Positions 34,506 through 44,190 are shown, counted from the first letter of the stretch. The stretch is 64,000 nt of DNA from Marinifilum caeruleilacunae (GCF_013141825.1 NZ_RZNH01000028.1:1-64000); one strand, 5' to 3'. A program made the numbers and translations. The notes: generated by a model from the sequence alone, not told the origin.

Positions 34506-35249
34506 ATGATTCAGAAATACATTTCTCTTATTATTTGCGCAGTGTTATTGCAAGCCTGTGCGGGTTCTGCCAAATTCACATCTTATTGGAACTCGGAGCA
34601 AAATGCACAACACAGTACATTTTCCGAGCAGGAAGCTTTATTCTACCACTCGACTGATAAAATCTCGATTAAGCTGTTCAATAACGATGAATTTGTAGAT
34701 ATCATCCTGGAGACAAACTCTCCGCGTACGCTGAGAAAAATTTACAATTTGGGTTTAAGCTTGTGGATCGATCCCAATGGAACATCGAAAAATATATACG
34801 CTGTAAACTTTCCTATGCCTGCCGAAAATCCTTTTACCGACCAAGAATTTAGATCTTACCTGCAAAGATTTAGCAAAGTGGAATACCAGGAGGAACTGAT
34901 TGATCGTTTTCAGGCCTATGAAATAATCGATACCAGGATAGATGAAAGTGTTTTAACCAGCACCACAGCATTGGCAGAGAAGGTTAAAGTCGAATTAAAA
35001 ACAAGCAATCAAATTCTGTTTAGTTATCATACCCGAATTCCTATGGATATCCTGTATCCTGAAAAAACAGAGCAGAAAATCATAAGCATTGGTGTAAGTA
35101 GTGTAAACGAAGCAACGGAAGAGTATTATTCGGCCATGAGTAGCAAACAGGTAATTCAGAAAAACCTTGACGAATTAAAAGCTGGTGCTTACCAAAGTAA
35201 ATTTGAGCTGGAAGAGTGGTGGGTGAATTTTAAACTGGCTGAACGCTAA
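34506..35249 (+). CDS. Unknown lipoprotein
   Basis: Start at the ATG at 34506, which gives a lipoprotein signal (MIQKYISLIICAVLLQAC, Cys18); the frame opens with a TTG at 34476 that adds ten implausible residues. The mature 230 residues are hydrophilic with mixed alpha/beta character. One segment reads KIYNLGLSLWIDPNGTSKN and another VEYQEELIDRFQAYEIIDTR. I do not recognise a family. It ends directly against the stop of trmN6 on the opposite strand. It is likely anchored to the inner or outer membrane facing the periplasm. Confidence 0.75.
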   Translation: MIQKYISLIICAVLLQACAGSAKFTSYWNSEQNAQHSTFSEQEALFYHSTDKISIKLFNNDEFVDIILETNSPRTLRKIYNLGLSLWIDPNGTSKNIYAVNFPMPAENPFTDQEFRSYLQRFSKVEYQEELIDRFQAYEIIDTRIDESVLTSTTALAEKVKVELKTSNQILFSYHTRIPMDILYPEKTEQKIISIGVSSVNEATEEYYSAMSSKQVIQKNLDELKAGAYQSKFELEEWWVNFKLAER

Positions 35250-35969
35250 CTAAAATTTCAAATAAAATTCTTTGGTTAAGTTGATATATTGAGGTGAATA
35301 AACATGACGCTGGCCATTTTCAACAATGAGTTCTTCGTTTATGGTCTCACATTCCTGTACAGAAAACTCCAGTAAATATCTTTTGGCCGCTTTTCCCGGA
35401 TTTGGTAGAACTTTACACTTTCTTCTCAGGCTAAAGCCTGATAATTTTGCCATGCGTATAAAGTAACCACCCTCCTCGATTGGCAGAACAACCGATAAGC
35501 TTCCTTTCGGATTTAAAAGTTTCATAGCACCCTCCAGCAACTCCTCAAATGGCAAATGATCGGCATTTCGTGCCTTGGTTCTCGATTCTTCTTTGGCATC
35601 CAAACCATTCATAAAGTAAGGTGGATTACTAACGATGGCATCGTATTGTTCAGGAGTATTTGAACAAAATTCCTGAAAGGATTGATGGATTGCCTGAAGC
35701 TGGTCAGTCCACGGACAGGCATTGATATTTTCAAAAGCTTGCTGATATGCCGAATCATCAATTTCGATGGCATCAATTTTTGCTTTGCCCTGACTTCGCT
35801 GGGCCATCATAATAGCGATTAGGCCTGTTCCCGTTCCAATATCCAGTATTCGTTGCGACTGTTCCACATTGGCCCATGCACCCAACAGCACACCATCGGT
35901 TCCAACTTTCATGGCCGAACCATCTTGAAAAATTGTAAATTGCTTGAATTTGAAATAGTTGTTTGCCAT
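35250..35969 (-). CDS. trmN6: tRNA1(Val) A37 N6-methyltransferase (TrmN6/YfiC)
   Basis: Start at the ATG at 35969 (MANNYFKFKQFTIFQDG); three extra codons precede it in frame. The 239 residues show the TrmN6 hallmark N-terminus FKFKQFTIFQDGSAMKVGTDG, the SAM motif ILDIGTGTGLIAIMMAQR and the N6-adenine methylase motif IVSNPPYF. The enzyme methylates A37 of tRNA1-Val. The length is standard. It is a stand-alone gene convergent with the unknown lipoprotein gene. Confidence 0.92.
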   Translation of the reverse strand: MANNYFKFKQFTIFQDGSAMKVGTDGVLLGAWANVEQSQRILDIGTGTGLIAIMMAQRSQGKAKIDAIEIDDSAYQQAFENINACPWTDQLQAIHQSFQEFCSNTPEQYDAIVSNPPYFMNGLDAKEESRTKARNADHLPFEELLEGAMKLLNPKGSLSVVLPIEEGGYFIRMAKLSGFSLRRKCKVLPNPGKAAKRYLLEFSVQECETINEELIVENGQRHVYSPQYINLTKEFYLKF

Positions 35970-36059
35970 GATAGTCAATATATATTCATTAATTCATGAC
36001 TTTGGAAAAACGTGCACTCTTTCCAAAGTCACAAATTTGCAAAATAACAAAATTACGAA

Positions 36060-36827
36060 TTAAAATTTTTCGAAGATTCCCAGGCCAAAAAGAGCATAGT
36101 CATACTTAATTGGATCATTGGCATCCATAGTGCGAAGACTTTGTGTAATTTCTTCAACCGCCGGCCAATCGCTCTGCTTGCGTGTTAACAGTCCCAATTT
36201 TCTTCCCACGTTTCCGGTATGTACATCGAGTGGCAAGTATAAATCTTTCGATTCAATTCCCTTCCAAAGGCCAAAATCAACCGCTCGTTCATCTTTTCGA
36301 ACCATCCAGCGCAGGTACATATTCAAACGTTTTGCTGATGATTTTTTGAGCACATTAGAAATGTGTTTTTGTGTTCGTGGCAGATGATCAATCTCGAAAA
36401 ATACAGTTCGAAAATGAGCCAAAGCAGATTTAATATCGCCCGCTTGCTGAAAACCTTCGGTAAAAACGCGCTCCAAACCACCATGTTTGGTGTAGATATT
36501 TTTCAAGGATTTGATAAAGAAAATACAGTCGTCGCCATTAAAGGTTCGATGTTTAAATTCTTTGAACACATACAGATCTGTTTCCGATGCGCTGATTAGA
36601 AATTCGTAGGGTTGATGATTCATCCATTCCATCAATCGTTTTGCATTGCGAATAATGGTTGGTCTTTGTCCCCAGGCGATACTGGCACTTAAAAAACCAG
36701 CAATTTCAATATCCTCTTTTCTCGAGAATTGTTTTGGAATTTGTATGGGATCTGTTTCGATAAAAGATTCGCGATTGTACAAGTCGTACTTTTCTTCCAG
36801 GAAATCCTTTAGGTCGGTAGAATTCAT
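36060..36827 (-). CDS. TIGR02757 (DUF2400) family protein
   Basis: A 255-residue protein recognised by its N-terminal KDFLEEKYDLYNRESFI and by EIAGFLSASIAWGQRPTII, with LPLDVHTGNVGRKLGLL near 205. The family is widespread in Bacteroidota and has no assigned biochemical function that I know of; its helical content resembles helix-hairpin-helix glycosylase folds. It lies four bases downstream of the LolD-like gene, so the two are probably co-transcribed. Confidence 0.88.
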   Translation of the reverse strand: MNSTDLKDFLEEKYDLYNRESFIETDPIQIPKQFSRKEDIEIAGFLSASIAWGQRPTIIRNAKRLMEWMNHQPYEFLISASETDLYVFKEFKHRTFNGDDCIFFIKSLKNIYTKHGGLERVFTEGFQQAGDIKSALAHFRTVFFEIDHLPRTQKHISNVLKKSSAKRLNMYLRWMVRKDERAVDFGLWKGIESKDLYLPLDVHTGNVGRKLGLLTRKQSDWPAVEEITQSLRTMDANDPIKYDYALFGLGIFEKF

Positions 36828-36831
36828 ACTT

Positions 36832-37485
36832 TTAGTTTTCTATCAATCCGTCTGATATCACAATTTTTCGATCGGACATTTCGGCCAATTCCAAATCGTG
36901 TGTTACAATTACAAAGGTCTGATTGAATTGATCTCTCAGTTCGAAAAACAATTCGTGCAGCTCTTGTCGTGTTTTGGAATCGAGATTTCCAGAAGGTTCA
37001 TCGGCAAGAATTACCAGTGGATCGTTAATGAGCGCCCTGGCAACCGCTACTCTCTGCTTTTCTCCTCCCGACAATTCGGAAGGTTTGTGATCGATACGAT
37101 GCCCAAGCTTCAACATTTCCAAAAGCTCTTTGGCTCTTGCTGTAGCTTCGGTTTTCGACTTTTTAGCGATATAGGCAGGAATACAAACATTTTCTAATGC
37201 TGTAAACTCTGGCAGCAGATGATGAAACTGAAATACAAAACCAATATTTGAGTTACGAAATGCAGATAATTCTTTCTCGTTGAGGGAAGCCACATTGGTT
37301 CCATCGTACACAATATCGCCGCTATCTGGCTTATCGAGTGTTCCAAGAATTTGCAGCAAGGTTGTTTTTCCTGCTCCACTGGCACCAACCACCGAAACAA
37401 TTTCACCTTTTTGAATGCTTAGGTCTACACCTTTCAGCACATTTACTTCTCCGAAACTTTTTTTGATTTGTTCTGCACTAATCAT
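36832..37485 (-). CDS. lolD: LolD-like ABC transporter ATP-binding protein
   Basis: A 217-residue ATPase of the LolD/MacB class. Walker A is [19 protein letters not shown], the signature is [18 protein letters not shown] and Walker B is [15 protein letters not shown]. The [16 protein letters not shown] segment between Walker A and the signature is characteristic of LolD. It would drive release of lipoproteins from the inner membrane, but the LolC/E permease is not in the window. It lies ten bases after the antiporter gene and four before the TIGR02757 gene. Confidence 0.85.
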   Translation of the reverse strand: MISAEQIKKSFGEVNVLKGVDLSIQKGEIVSVVGASGAGKTTLLQILGTLDKPDSGDIVYDGTNVASLNEKELSAFRNSNIGFVFQFHHLLPEFTALENVCIPAYIAKKSKTEATARAKELLEMLKLGHRIDHKPSELSGGEKQRVAVARALINDPLVILADEPSGNLDSKTRQELHELFFELRDQFNQTFVIVTHDLELAEMSDRKIVISDGLIEN

Positions 37486-37495
37486 AGCTCATCAA

Positions 37496-38431
37496 TTATT
37501 TCATGAAAACCAAATATACATAAAATAAGTAGGAGGAAAGTAACAAAATGCCTTTCCATCGGTGTAGTTTTCCTTTTTTTAATGGTAATATGAGCAAGAA
37601 CAAAAGCACAGATACTGCAAGCATAAATAATGCATCGAAGGAAATAATTTCCTGGCTTACGCTGATATTCTTAATGATAGAGGTTACGCCCAATACGCCA
37701 AAGAGGTTGAATATATTGGATCCGATAATGTTACCAATGGAGATATCCATTTCTTTTTTGTAGGCTGCCACAGCCGATGTTGCCAACTCGGGCACTGAAG
37801 TACCGAAAGCCACGATGGTTAATCCAACTACGCGTTCGCTTACTCCAAAATCGATGGCGATGCTTTTGGCGCTACCTACCAGTAAATTTGCACCGAAGTA
37901 TAGGCCTACCGAAGATGCTGCAATTAGCAATACTGATATTGGAATTGAGTATTTGGCAGGTTTTGGCTCTTCGGATAAGTTTCTGTTTTCTCTACGTGAA
38001 TTCCAGATGGTCCAAACCATAAAGGAGATTAACAGGATAACGAATACAATGCCTTCTATGGTTTGAAGTTTCCCGTTTAGGGCAAATACATAGAAGAGTA
38101 TGGAAGCACCCATCATTACGGGCCAATCGTATTTTATGGAGTTGCTTCGAACCGGCAAAGGCAATAAGATAGCTGTAAAACCTAGCACGAGTGCGATGTT
38201 CGAAATGTTCGATCCAACAACGTTTCCTATAGAAATATCGGGACTACCTGAAAGAGCTGCATCCAAACTTACAAAAAGTTCGGGTGCCGATGTTCCGAAA
38301 GACACAACGGTAACTCCAACAACCAAAGTTGAAATTTTAAAATGCGATGCAAGGGCAACCCCACCTTTTACAAGTAAATCGCCACTGTACAACAGGATTA
38401 TAAATCCCAGTAATAAATAGATATAGTCCAT
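37496..38431 (-). CDS. Calcium/sodium antiporter (CaCA family, YrbG-like)
   Basis: A 311-residue membrane protein with two inverted halves of five helices. Each half carries the alpha-repeat motif: VVSFGTSAPELFVSLDAALS in the first and VAFGTSVPELATSAVAAYKK in the second, each with an acidic ion-binding Glu, followed by GNVVGSNISNIALVLG and GNIIGSNIFNLFGVLG. It exchanges Na+ or H+ for Ca2+ at the inner membrane. It is ten bases upstream of the LolD-like gene and 42 bases downstream of tatA. Confidence 0.93.
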   Translation of the reverse strand: MDYIYLLLGFIILLYSGDLLVKGGVALASHFKISTLVVGVTVVSFGTSAPELFVSLDAALSGSPDISIGNVVGSNISNIALVLGFTAILLPLPVRSNSIKYDWPVMMGASILFYVFALNGKLQTIEGIVFVILLISFMVWTIWNSRRENRNLSEEPKPAKYSIPISVLLIAASSVGLYFGANLLVGSAKSIAIDFGVSERVVGLTIVAFGTSVPELATSAVAAYKKEMDISIGNIIGSNIFNLFGVLGVTSIIKNISVSQEIISFDALFMLAVSVLLFLLILPLKKGKLHRWKGILLLSSYLFYVYLVFMK

Positions 38432-38473
38432 TGATATGAGAATTTATCCGGGAAGGATAAGAAAGGCAAATGC

Positions 38474-38701
38474 CTAAAGCTTTTTATTGATATCATCTTT
38501 AAAATCCTTGATGTTATCAAGAATTTCGGTTTCATCTTTTATTTCCTTTTTGATATCGTCGGCCGCTCGCTTGAATTCTTTCATTCCTTTTCCTAATCCC
38601 TGTGCTAATTCAGGAATTTTTTTCGATCCGAAAAGAAGAAGAATTACTACAAGTACGATAACGATCTCGGCTCCACTAATAAATAAAAGTATGCTTTCCA
38701 T
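38474..38701 (-). CDS. tatA: Sec-independent translocase subunit TatA/TatE
   Basis: A 75-residue protein with one N-terminal membrane helix ([15 protein letters not shown]) and the TatA hinge [21 protein letters not shown], followed by a charged amphipathic helix and an acidic/basic tail. It forms the pore-making part of the twin-arginine translocase. No tatC is next to it. The short length fits TatA rather than TatB. Confidence 0.92.
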   Translation of the reverse strand: MESILLFISGAEIVIVLVVILLLFGSKKIPELAQGLGKGMKEFKRAADDIKKEIKDETEILDNIKDFKDDINKKL

Positions 38702-38821
38702 TTGATGATTATTTTGTACAAATATACCTAAGAAATTTCAAATTAATGCGATAGTTGGGCATACTTGTATGGGAAAGTCTTATTTAGAAATGAGAAGTGC
38801 AATTGGAATGACAGCAGCTTT

Positions 38822-38906
38822 GCGTTAGGGATTGGAGTGGATACCCCACAGCGACGAAGGAGCGAGGAGTAGGAACGAAAAGCCCGACCGACGAAGGAGG
38901 GAACGC
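38822..38906. repeat. G+C-rich intergenic element GCGTTAGGG...AACGC
   Basis: An 85-bp block starting GCGTTAGGGATTGGAGTGG and ending AGCCCGACC...GGGAACGC, whose ends (GCGTT and AACGC) can pair. It is much richer in G+C than its surroundings. Similar blocks with the same start and an AAGCCCGAC core are common between genes in Bacteroidota, particularly Flavobacteriia. It lies between the tatA start and the secDF terminator. No coding frame. Confidence 0.6.
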
Positions 38907-38927
38907 CCTTCTTAAAGAATGAGGGGT

Positions 38928-38961
38928 AAAAAAAATCCCCCGAATCGACGATCCGGGGGAT
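38928..38961 (-). terminator. Terminator of secDF
   Basis: Arms ATCCCCCGG and CGGGGGAT on the minus strand with an uninterrupted run of eight T after them (A run at 38928-38935 on plus). It lies 20 bases after the secDF stop. Confidence 0.85.
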
Positions 38962-38980
38962 GAAAACTATAAGAGTTCAA

Positions 38981-41968
38981 TTATTTTTTTCTCTTGTCTA
39001 CTGCTTTTTGTACACGTAAGCTTGTGTCGTAAGCAATAGGTGATGCAATAAATAGTGATGAGTATGTACCTACCATAACACCAACTAATAATGCGAATGT
39101 AAATCCTTGGATAGATGTTCCACCGAAGATAAAGATTGCCAACAATACAACCATTGTAGAAAGCGATGTACTAAATGTACGACGCAATGTACTGTTCAAT
39201 GCTCTGTTTACTGTTTCTTCGCGGTCGCGCTTAGGATATAGTCCTAAGTACTCACGGATACGGTCGAATACTACCACGGTATCGTTAATTGAGTAACCTA
39301 CTACCGTTAGGATTGCAGCGATAAATGCCTGGTCGATCTCTAATGAGAATGGAAGAATTCCATAGAAAATAGAGAAGATACCCAATACAATAATAGAGTC
39401 GTGAGCCAATGCAGCAACTGCACCTAAACCATACTGCCAGTTCGAGAAACGAACCATGATGTATAGGAAGATCACAACAAGCGCACCTAAGATAGACCAC
39501 AATGCTGATGTACGAATATCATCGGCAATGGTTGGACCTACTTTCTGAGACATCTTACGGTTGTTATCAAGGAAGTCAACTTTTGTTGTTCCATCAGCAA
39601 GGTATGGTTTCAATCCTTCGTATAGTAATCCTTCAACTTCGTCGTCAACCTCGGTTCCTGACTCGGCGATTTTGTATTTGGTAGAAATTTTTACCTGATT
39701 GTTACCACCGAAAGTTTTTACTTCTGGAGCGTGACCATATACGGTTTCCAATGCTTTTGCAACATCTTCAACTTCTACTGCCTGATCGAATGCAACTACA
39801 TATGTTCTACCACCGGTAAAGTCGATACCCTGGTTCAAACCTTTTGTTGAAAGCGATACAACACTTAAAGTGATAGCTACTGCAGAAACTACATAGAATA
39901 CTTTTCTTTTTTGAAGGAAAGTAACTGCAGCATTTCTTAACCAGTTATCGGTAAATGAAGTTGCAAAGGTCACTTTACGGTTACGAGCAGTTTGTGCTTC
40001 GAAAATTAATCTTGTAATGAAGATTGCAGCAAACAATGACGAGAAGATACCGATTACCAATGTAGTAGCGAAACCTTTAATTGGACCTTCACCGAATAGG
40101 TAAAGAATGATACCAGTTAATAAGGTTGTGATATTACCATCGATAATTGCTGAGTATGCATTTTTGTAACCATCGCTAATTGCAAGGCCTAATCCTTTTC
40201 CTGCTTTCAACTCTTCCTGTATACGCTCATAGATAAGTACGTTCGCATCAACCGACATACCGATTGTTAAGACGATACCTGCGATACCTGGTAAGGTAAG
40301 AACGGCTCCTAATGAAGCTAAGACACCGAAAATAAAGAATAAGTTGGTAATCAATGCGATGTTAGCAGCTAAACCAGCTCCTCTACTGTAGAAGAAGAAC
40401 ATATAAGCCAATACCAACACGAAAGCAATGATAAATGAGTACATCCCTTTCTGGATTGACTCTTTACCTAGAGATGGACCAACAACTTCGTCGGCAATAA
40501 TTCTTGCTGGAGCAGGAAGTTTACCTGATTTAAGGATGTTTGCCAAGTCTTTTGCTTCAGCAACAGAGAAGTCACCGCTAATGCTTGACTGACCACCTTT
40601 AATTTCGCTGATTACGTTTGGTGCAGAATATACATATCCGTCCAATACAATTGCAATTGCACGGTTTACGTTGTCTTTGGTTAAACGAGCCCATGTTTTA
40701 GCGCCTTCACCACTCATACTCATCGAAACTTCGTATTTCGCAGTATTTTGGTCAACTTGTTCGCGAGCAGCAGTTACTGCATCCCCATCAAGTGGAGCTT
40801 TACCATCGCGGCTTGTTACTTTAATTGCAAATAATTCGAAAACATTACCTGCTTCATCGATAGGCTTAACACCCCAGAAGAATTTTAGGTTACGAGGCAG
40901 TACCGATTTGATTGCCGGCATAGCCAATACGTTGTTCACCTCGGCAGTATCTTTGATGTGAGCCATACCCACAACTGCTTTTGAAGAACCACCTTGTTGT
41001 GTTGGGTTCAGGATTGAGAACAATGGGTACATTTTCGCCAATGCTTTTGCATCTTGCGAAGTAGCCAATGAATCCTGCGCACCTTCTTCTTCGATTTTAT
41101 CTAAAAGAGCAACTTGCTCATCTTTAATTTCTTCTTCTTTTGCTTCTTCGGTAGTAGCTTCTTCTGCAACTTCTTCGCCTGCATTGTTAATTTCTGCAAG
41201 TTTTGTGTTTGCTGCATTCAGGTAAGGCATTACTTCAGGAGCGCTGTAAGTTTCCCAGAACTCAAGACTTGCAGTTCCTTGTAGAAGCTTACGAACACGA
41301 GCAGCATCTTTAATACCTGGAAGTTCGATAATGATACGACCCGATACATCAGCTTTTTGGATATTTGGCTGTGCAACACCGAAACGGTCGATACGAGAAC
41401 GAAGGATGTTGTAGGTATTATCGATCGCGCCATCGGTTTCTTCCTTGATTACCTTTAACACCTCTGCGTTAGAAGCTCCGAAAGGAATCTTGTCTTTCAT
41501 CTCAAGAGTTCCGAAGATATCTGGAGATGATAACTGAGCGTTAGGATCGATTTGTTCGAAAGCTTCGCCGAACAATTCAACGAATCCTTTACCGCTGTTT
41601 GCCTGCATTTCTTTTGCTTTGGCAATGGCAGCATTAAAAGTTTCATCTTTTGTGTTGTTGGCCATCGCTTTGATGATATCAACAACAGAAACTTCCATTG
41701 TAACGTTCATACCTCCCTTAAGGTCAAGCCCTAAGTTCATTTCCAACTCCTTACACTCTTTGTAGGTGTATTTTTTCAACCAAAAGAAATTGTAAACCTC
41801 TTCTCCTCTAATTGAGTCAAGATAAGTTTGTTCTTTCTTAATGTCGCCAGCTCCAAACTCTCGAGCTTCCTTTTCAACTTTTTTCGTTACGTAAGTAAAA
41901 GTCAATTGATACAAACTCACTAACGCAAAGACAATAGCGAGTAGACGAATCGCTCCTTTATTTCGCAT
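38981..41968 (-). CDS. secDF: Protein translocase subunit SecDF (single chain)
   Basis: A 995-residue fusion of SecD and SecF. The N-terminal helix is followed by a large periplasmic region with ELEMNLGLDLKGGMNVTMEV. The SecD membrane part includes SVDANVLIYERIQEELK, and the SecF part begins near residue 680 with QKRKVFYVVSAVAITLS. It has GIDFTGGRTYVV and VGYSINDTVVVFDRIREYLG, where Asp/Asn residues serve proton flow. An acidic linker (EEATTEEAKEEEIKDEQ, about 270-290) is typical of Bacteroidota. It uses the proton gradient to pull secreted proteins across the inner membrane. It is transcribed alone. Confidence 0.95.
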   Translation of the reverse strand: MRNKGAIRLLAIVFALVSLYQLTFTYVTKKVEKEAREFGAGDIKKEQTYLDSIRGEEVYNFFWLKKYTYKECKELEMNLGLDLKGGMNVTMEVSVVDIIKAMANNTKDETFNAAIAKAKEMQANSGKGFVELFGEAFEQIDPNAQLSSPDIFGTLEMKDKIPFGASNAEVLKVIKEETDGAIDNTYNILRSRIDRFGVAQPNIQKADVSGRIIIELPGIKDAARVRKLLQGTASLEFWETYSAPEVMPYLNAANTKLAEINNAGEEVAEEATTEEAKEEEIKDEQVALLDKIEEEGAQDSLATSQDAKALAKMYPLFSILNPTQQGGSSKAVVGMAHIKDTAEVNNVLAMPAIKSVLPRNLKFFWGVKPIDEAGNVFELFAIKVTSRDGKAPLDGDAVTAAREQVDQNTAKYEVSMSMSGEGAKTWARLTKDNVNRAIAIVLDGYVYSAPNVISEIKGGQSSISGDFSVAEAKDLANILKSGKLPAPARIIADEVVGPSLGKESIQKGMYSFIIAFVLVLAYMFFFYSRGAGLAANIALITNLFFIFGVLASLGAVLTLPGIAGIVLTIGMSVDANVLIYERIQEELKAGKGLGLAISDGYKNAYSAIIDGNITTLLTGIILYLFGEGPIKGFATTLVIGIFSSLFAAIFITRLIFEAQTARNRKVTFATSFTDNWLRNAAVTFLQKRKVFYVVSAVAITLSVVSLSTKGLNQGIDFTGGRTYVVAFDQAVEVEDVAKALETVYGHAPEVKTFGGNNQVKISTKYKIAESGTEVDDEVEGLLYEGLKPYLADGTTKVDFLDNNRKMSQKVGPTIADDIRTSALWSILGALVVIFLYIMVRFSNWQYGLGAVAALAHDSIIVLGIFSIFYGILPFSLEIDQAFIAAILTVVGYSINDTVVVFDRIREYLGLYPKRDREETVNRALNSTLRRTFSTSLSTMVVLLAIFIFGGTSIQGFTFALLVGVMVGTYSSLFIASPIAYDTSLRVQKAVDKRKK

Positions 41969-42119
41969 GTGTTTAGGTTTAAATAAATTCTTATTCTATG
42001 TGGTATTTTATATTTTCAACCGCAAATTAACGCACAAATATATTAATTTTTTTCAAATTCCTTTGTTCAATAATAACTAGCATTTTATGGATTTTCAGTC
42101 TATTGTAAATCCTCTTGCT

Positions 42120-42545
42120 TTAGTCTTTGCTCAATTGTAAAATTCTTCGACGGTAATCAATAATTCCATTGTGTTGTAACAGGAAGTCGCTACCGAGTAA
42201 TCCACAAATCTCGCGATTGCAATACTGGCGGTACATTTCGTTAATTCCCGACAAGTCGATTAATGCACAAGAGAAGTCATTTATGAAGAGATCTCCGATT
42301 TGAAAACTATCGATTTTGGCCATTTCGGTATCGATGCTCCCTTCTCCCAATCCTCTTGATTTGATTTCTGACTCTTCCTGTTCTGCTTTTTGATAATCAT
42401 CAACAAAGTTTTTATCAAGTACTGTTTTGGAGGCACCAGTATCGATCACCATTTCGCCTTTCTGACCTGAGTTAATATCGCACTCAATCAGAAGGTGAAA
42501 ACTGTTATCTTCCAATTCAACAATCTCTATGGGTATCTCTATCAT
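42120..42545 (-). CDS. Retropepsin-like aspartic protease domain protein
   Basis: Start at the ATG at 42545 (MIEIPIEIVELEDNSF); the frame is open to 42650, but the extra residues are not convincing. The 141-residue protein has the active-site motif GEMVIDTGASKTVLD near residue 30 and a C-terminal GLLGSDFLLQHNGIIDY, the pattern of clan AA single-domain proteases that act as dimers. No signal peptide or membrane anchor is visible, so it appears cytoplasmic. The substrate is unknown. It is a lone gene downstream of no obvious partner. Confidence 0.8.
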   Translation of the reverse strand: MIEIPIEIVELEDNSFHLLIECDINSGQKGEMVIDTGASKTVLDKNFVDDYQKAEQEESEIKSRGLGEGSIDTEMAKIDSFQIGDLFINDFSCALIDLSGINEMYRQYCNREICGLLGSDFLLQHNGIIDYRRRILQLSKD

Positions 42546-42660
42546 GATTTCACAATTTCTGCAAAGGATAGCAAATATACCAAAACGAAACTTATTTTGT
42601 GCTATGATTAGTAAACAAAAGCGAAAGAGATTAACCAATTGTATGGGCAAATCATTCTTT

Positions 42661-42708
42661 TCGACTTTTAGACTTTTCGACTTTTAGACTTTTCGACTCT
42701 TAGACTTT
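42661..42708. repeat. Three tandem 16-bp repeats (TCGACTTTTAGACTTT)
   Basis: Units at 42661-42676, 42677-42692 and 42693-42708; the third differs by one base (TCGACTCTTAGACTTT). They lie next to the mdh terminator, upstream of the retropepsin-like gene. Confidence 0.85.
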
Positions 42709-42746
42709 CAAAAAAAAAGAGGTCATCTCAAATGAGACGACCTCTT
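42709..42746 (-). terminator. Terminator of mdh
   Basis: Arms AAGAGGTCGTCTCA and TGAGATGACCTCTT on the minus strand (one G-U pair), followed by nine T. It lies 22 bases after the mdh stop. Confidence 0.85.
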
Positions 42747-42767
42747 CCCTTTAATAAAATGAACTGA

Positions 42768-43706
42768 TTAGGCCATAATGTTCATTTCATCCAATACTTT
42801 CATTACCGACTTCACAGCTTCTGCTGAATCTTTCAACAATGCCATTTCGTCTTCGTTTAATTTTACTTCGATAATTTCTTCGATACCGTTTTTACCTAAT
42901 TTAACTGGTACTCCAAGATAGATATCTTTCATTCCGTACTCACCGTTTAATAGAGCACAAACTGGGAAAATTCTTTTCTGATCGCGAACGATAGCTTCTA
43001 CCATTTGAGCTGCTGCTGCACCTGGAGCATACCAAGCAGAAGTACCCATAAGGTTCACAAGCTCACCACCACCGAATTTTGTTCTTTCGATAATTGCGTT
43101 CAATTTCTCTTCTTCGATTAATTCGGTAACAGGAATACCTGCAACAGTTGTGTAACGTGGAAGTGGTACCATAGTATCACCGTGTCCACCCATTAACAAT
43201 GCCTGGATATCTTTTGGATTTACATCCAACTCTTCAGCTAAGAATGCACGGTAACGAGCTGTATCCAATACACCTGCCATACCAAATACTTTGTTAGATG
43301 CTTTTTTCGCAGTTAAGAAAGCTGCATAAGTCATCACGTCAAGTGGATTCGAAACGATAATGATGATTGCATCAGGAGAGTGAGCAATTACATTTTCGGT
43401 AACTGATTTTACAATTCCAGCGTTAGTAGCGATTAAGTCATCACGACTCATACCCGGTTTACGAGGAAGACCTGAAGTAATTACAACCACTTCCGATCCG
43501 GCAGTTTCAGTATAATCGTTAGTTACACCTTTTACTCTTGTGTCGTAATAGTTGATAGGTGCAGTTTGCCACATATCTAATGCTTTACCTTCTGCCAATC
43601 CTTCTTTAATATCAACAACGATAACTTCGTTAGCAAGCTCTTTTTGAGCGATACAATTTGCACAGGTTGCCCCCACATTACCTGCACCAACTACGGTAAT
43701 TTTCAT
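42768..43706 (-). CDS. mdh: Malate dehydrogenase
   Basis: A 312-residue NAD-dependent malate dehydrogenase of the lactate dehydrogenase-like type. It has the Rossmann motif MKITVVGAGNVGATCANCIA, the substrate loop VVITSGLPRKPGMSRDDLI with the two Arg residues that favour malate, IVSNPLDVMTY, and the catalytic His in MGGHGDTMVPL. It interconverts malate and oxaloacetate in the TCA cycle. Single gene with a strong terminator. Confidence 0.95.
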   Translation of the reverse strand: MKITVVGAGNVGATCANCIAQKELANEVIVVDIKEGLAEGKALDMWQTAPINYYDTRVKGVTNDYTETAGSEVVVITSGLPRKPGMSRDDLIATNAGIVKSVTENVIAHSPDAIIIIVSNPLDVMTYAAFLTAKKASNKVFGMAGVLDTARYRAFLAEELDVNPKDIQALLMGGHGDTMVPLPRYTTVAGIPVTELIEEEKLNAIIERTKFGGGELVNLMGTSAWYAPGAAAAQMVEAIVRDQKRIFPVCALLNGEYGMKDIYLGVPVKLGKNGIEEIIEVKLNEDEMALLKDSAEAVKSVMKVLDEMNIMA

Positions 43707-44156
43707 ATCAGTAAGTTTTTAGTAAGGCGCTTTACAATTCACTTCAAAAGATTCAATTTTTGAAGCGTAAATTGATTCAGCAATATTCATTGATTATTAT
43801 TTTTTTCTCGATTTAATGGAGAATTTTTTCTTTATTGTGACAACAAATATAGACACAAAGCCATATTTCGAACCACAAAACTACCTGCTTTTCAACAGCT
43901 ATTTCTAAATATATAAAAAATCCTCAACAAATATCGAACTCCTGACATATTTAGAGGTTTTAAAATTGGGTAAAAACACCCACACAGTGCGTTTGGTGAA
44001 TAAACGATAATCGGGTCTTCTAGTATTATCAGCAATTCCGGCTCTAAATGCAGCTTGATTTTTTGAATTATTTGCTGATCGAAAAAATTGAAAATTTGAG
44101 TTGTGAAGGCAGAATCTACAATACGCAAACGATTACGGATATTTTTCCGTTATCCA
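43707..44156. other. Intergenic region between glmM and mdh, no confident gene
   Basis: About 450 AT-rich bases. A TATATTTG box on the minus strand (43851-43844) could serve mdh, although no -33 element is well placed. A 78-codon minus-strand frame (43892-44128) has no recognisable domain, no clear translation start and a composition like the non-coding flanks; I do not annotate it as a gene. Confidence 0.5.
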
Positions 44157-44190
44157 CAAAAAAAGTGCATTGAAATGAATCAATGCACTT
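44157..44190 (-). terminator. Terminator of glmM
   Basis: Perfect arms AAGTGCATTGA and TCAATGCACTT with a T run on the minus strand, 25 bases after the glmM stop. Confidence 0.8.

Noticed and set aside
43892..44128. 78-residue minus-strand frame between mdh and glmM
   Set aside because: No recognisable domain, no translation signal and AT-rich non-coding composition; kept only as part of the intergenic note.
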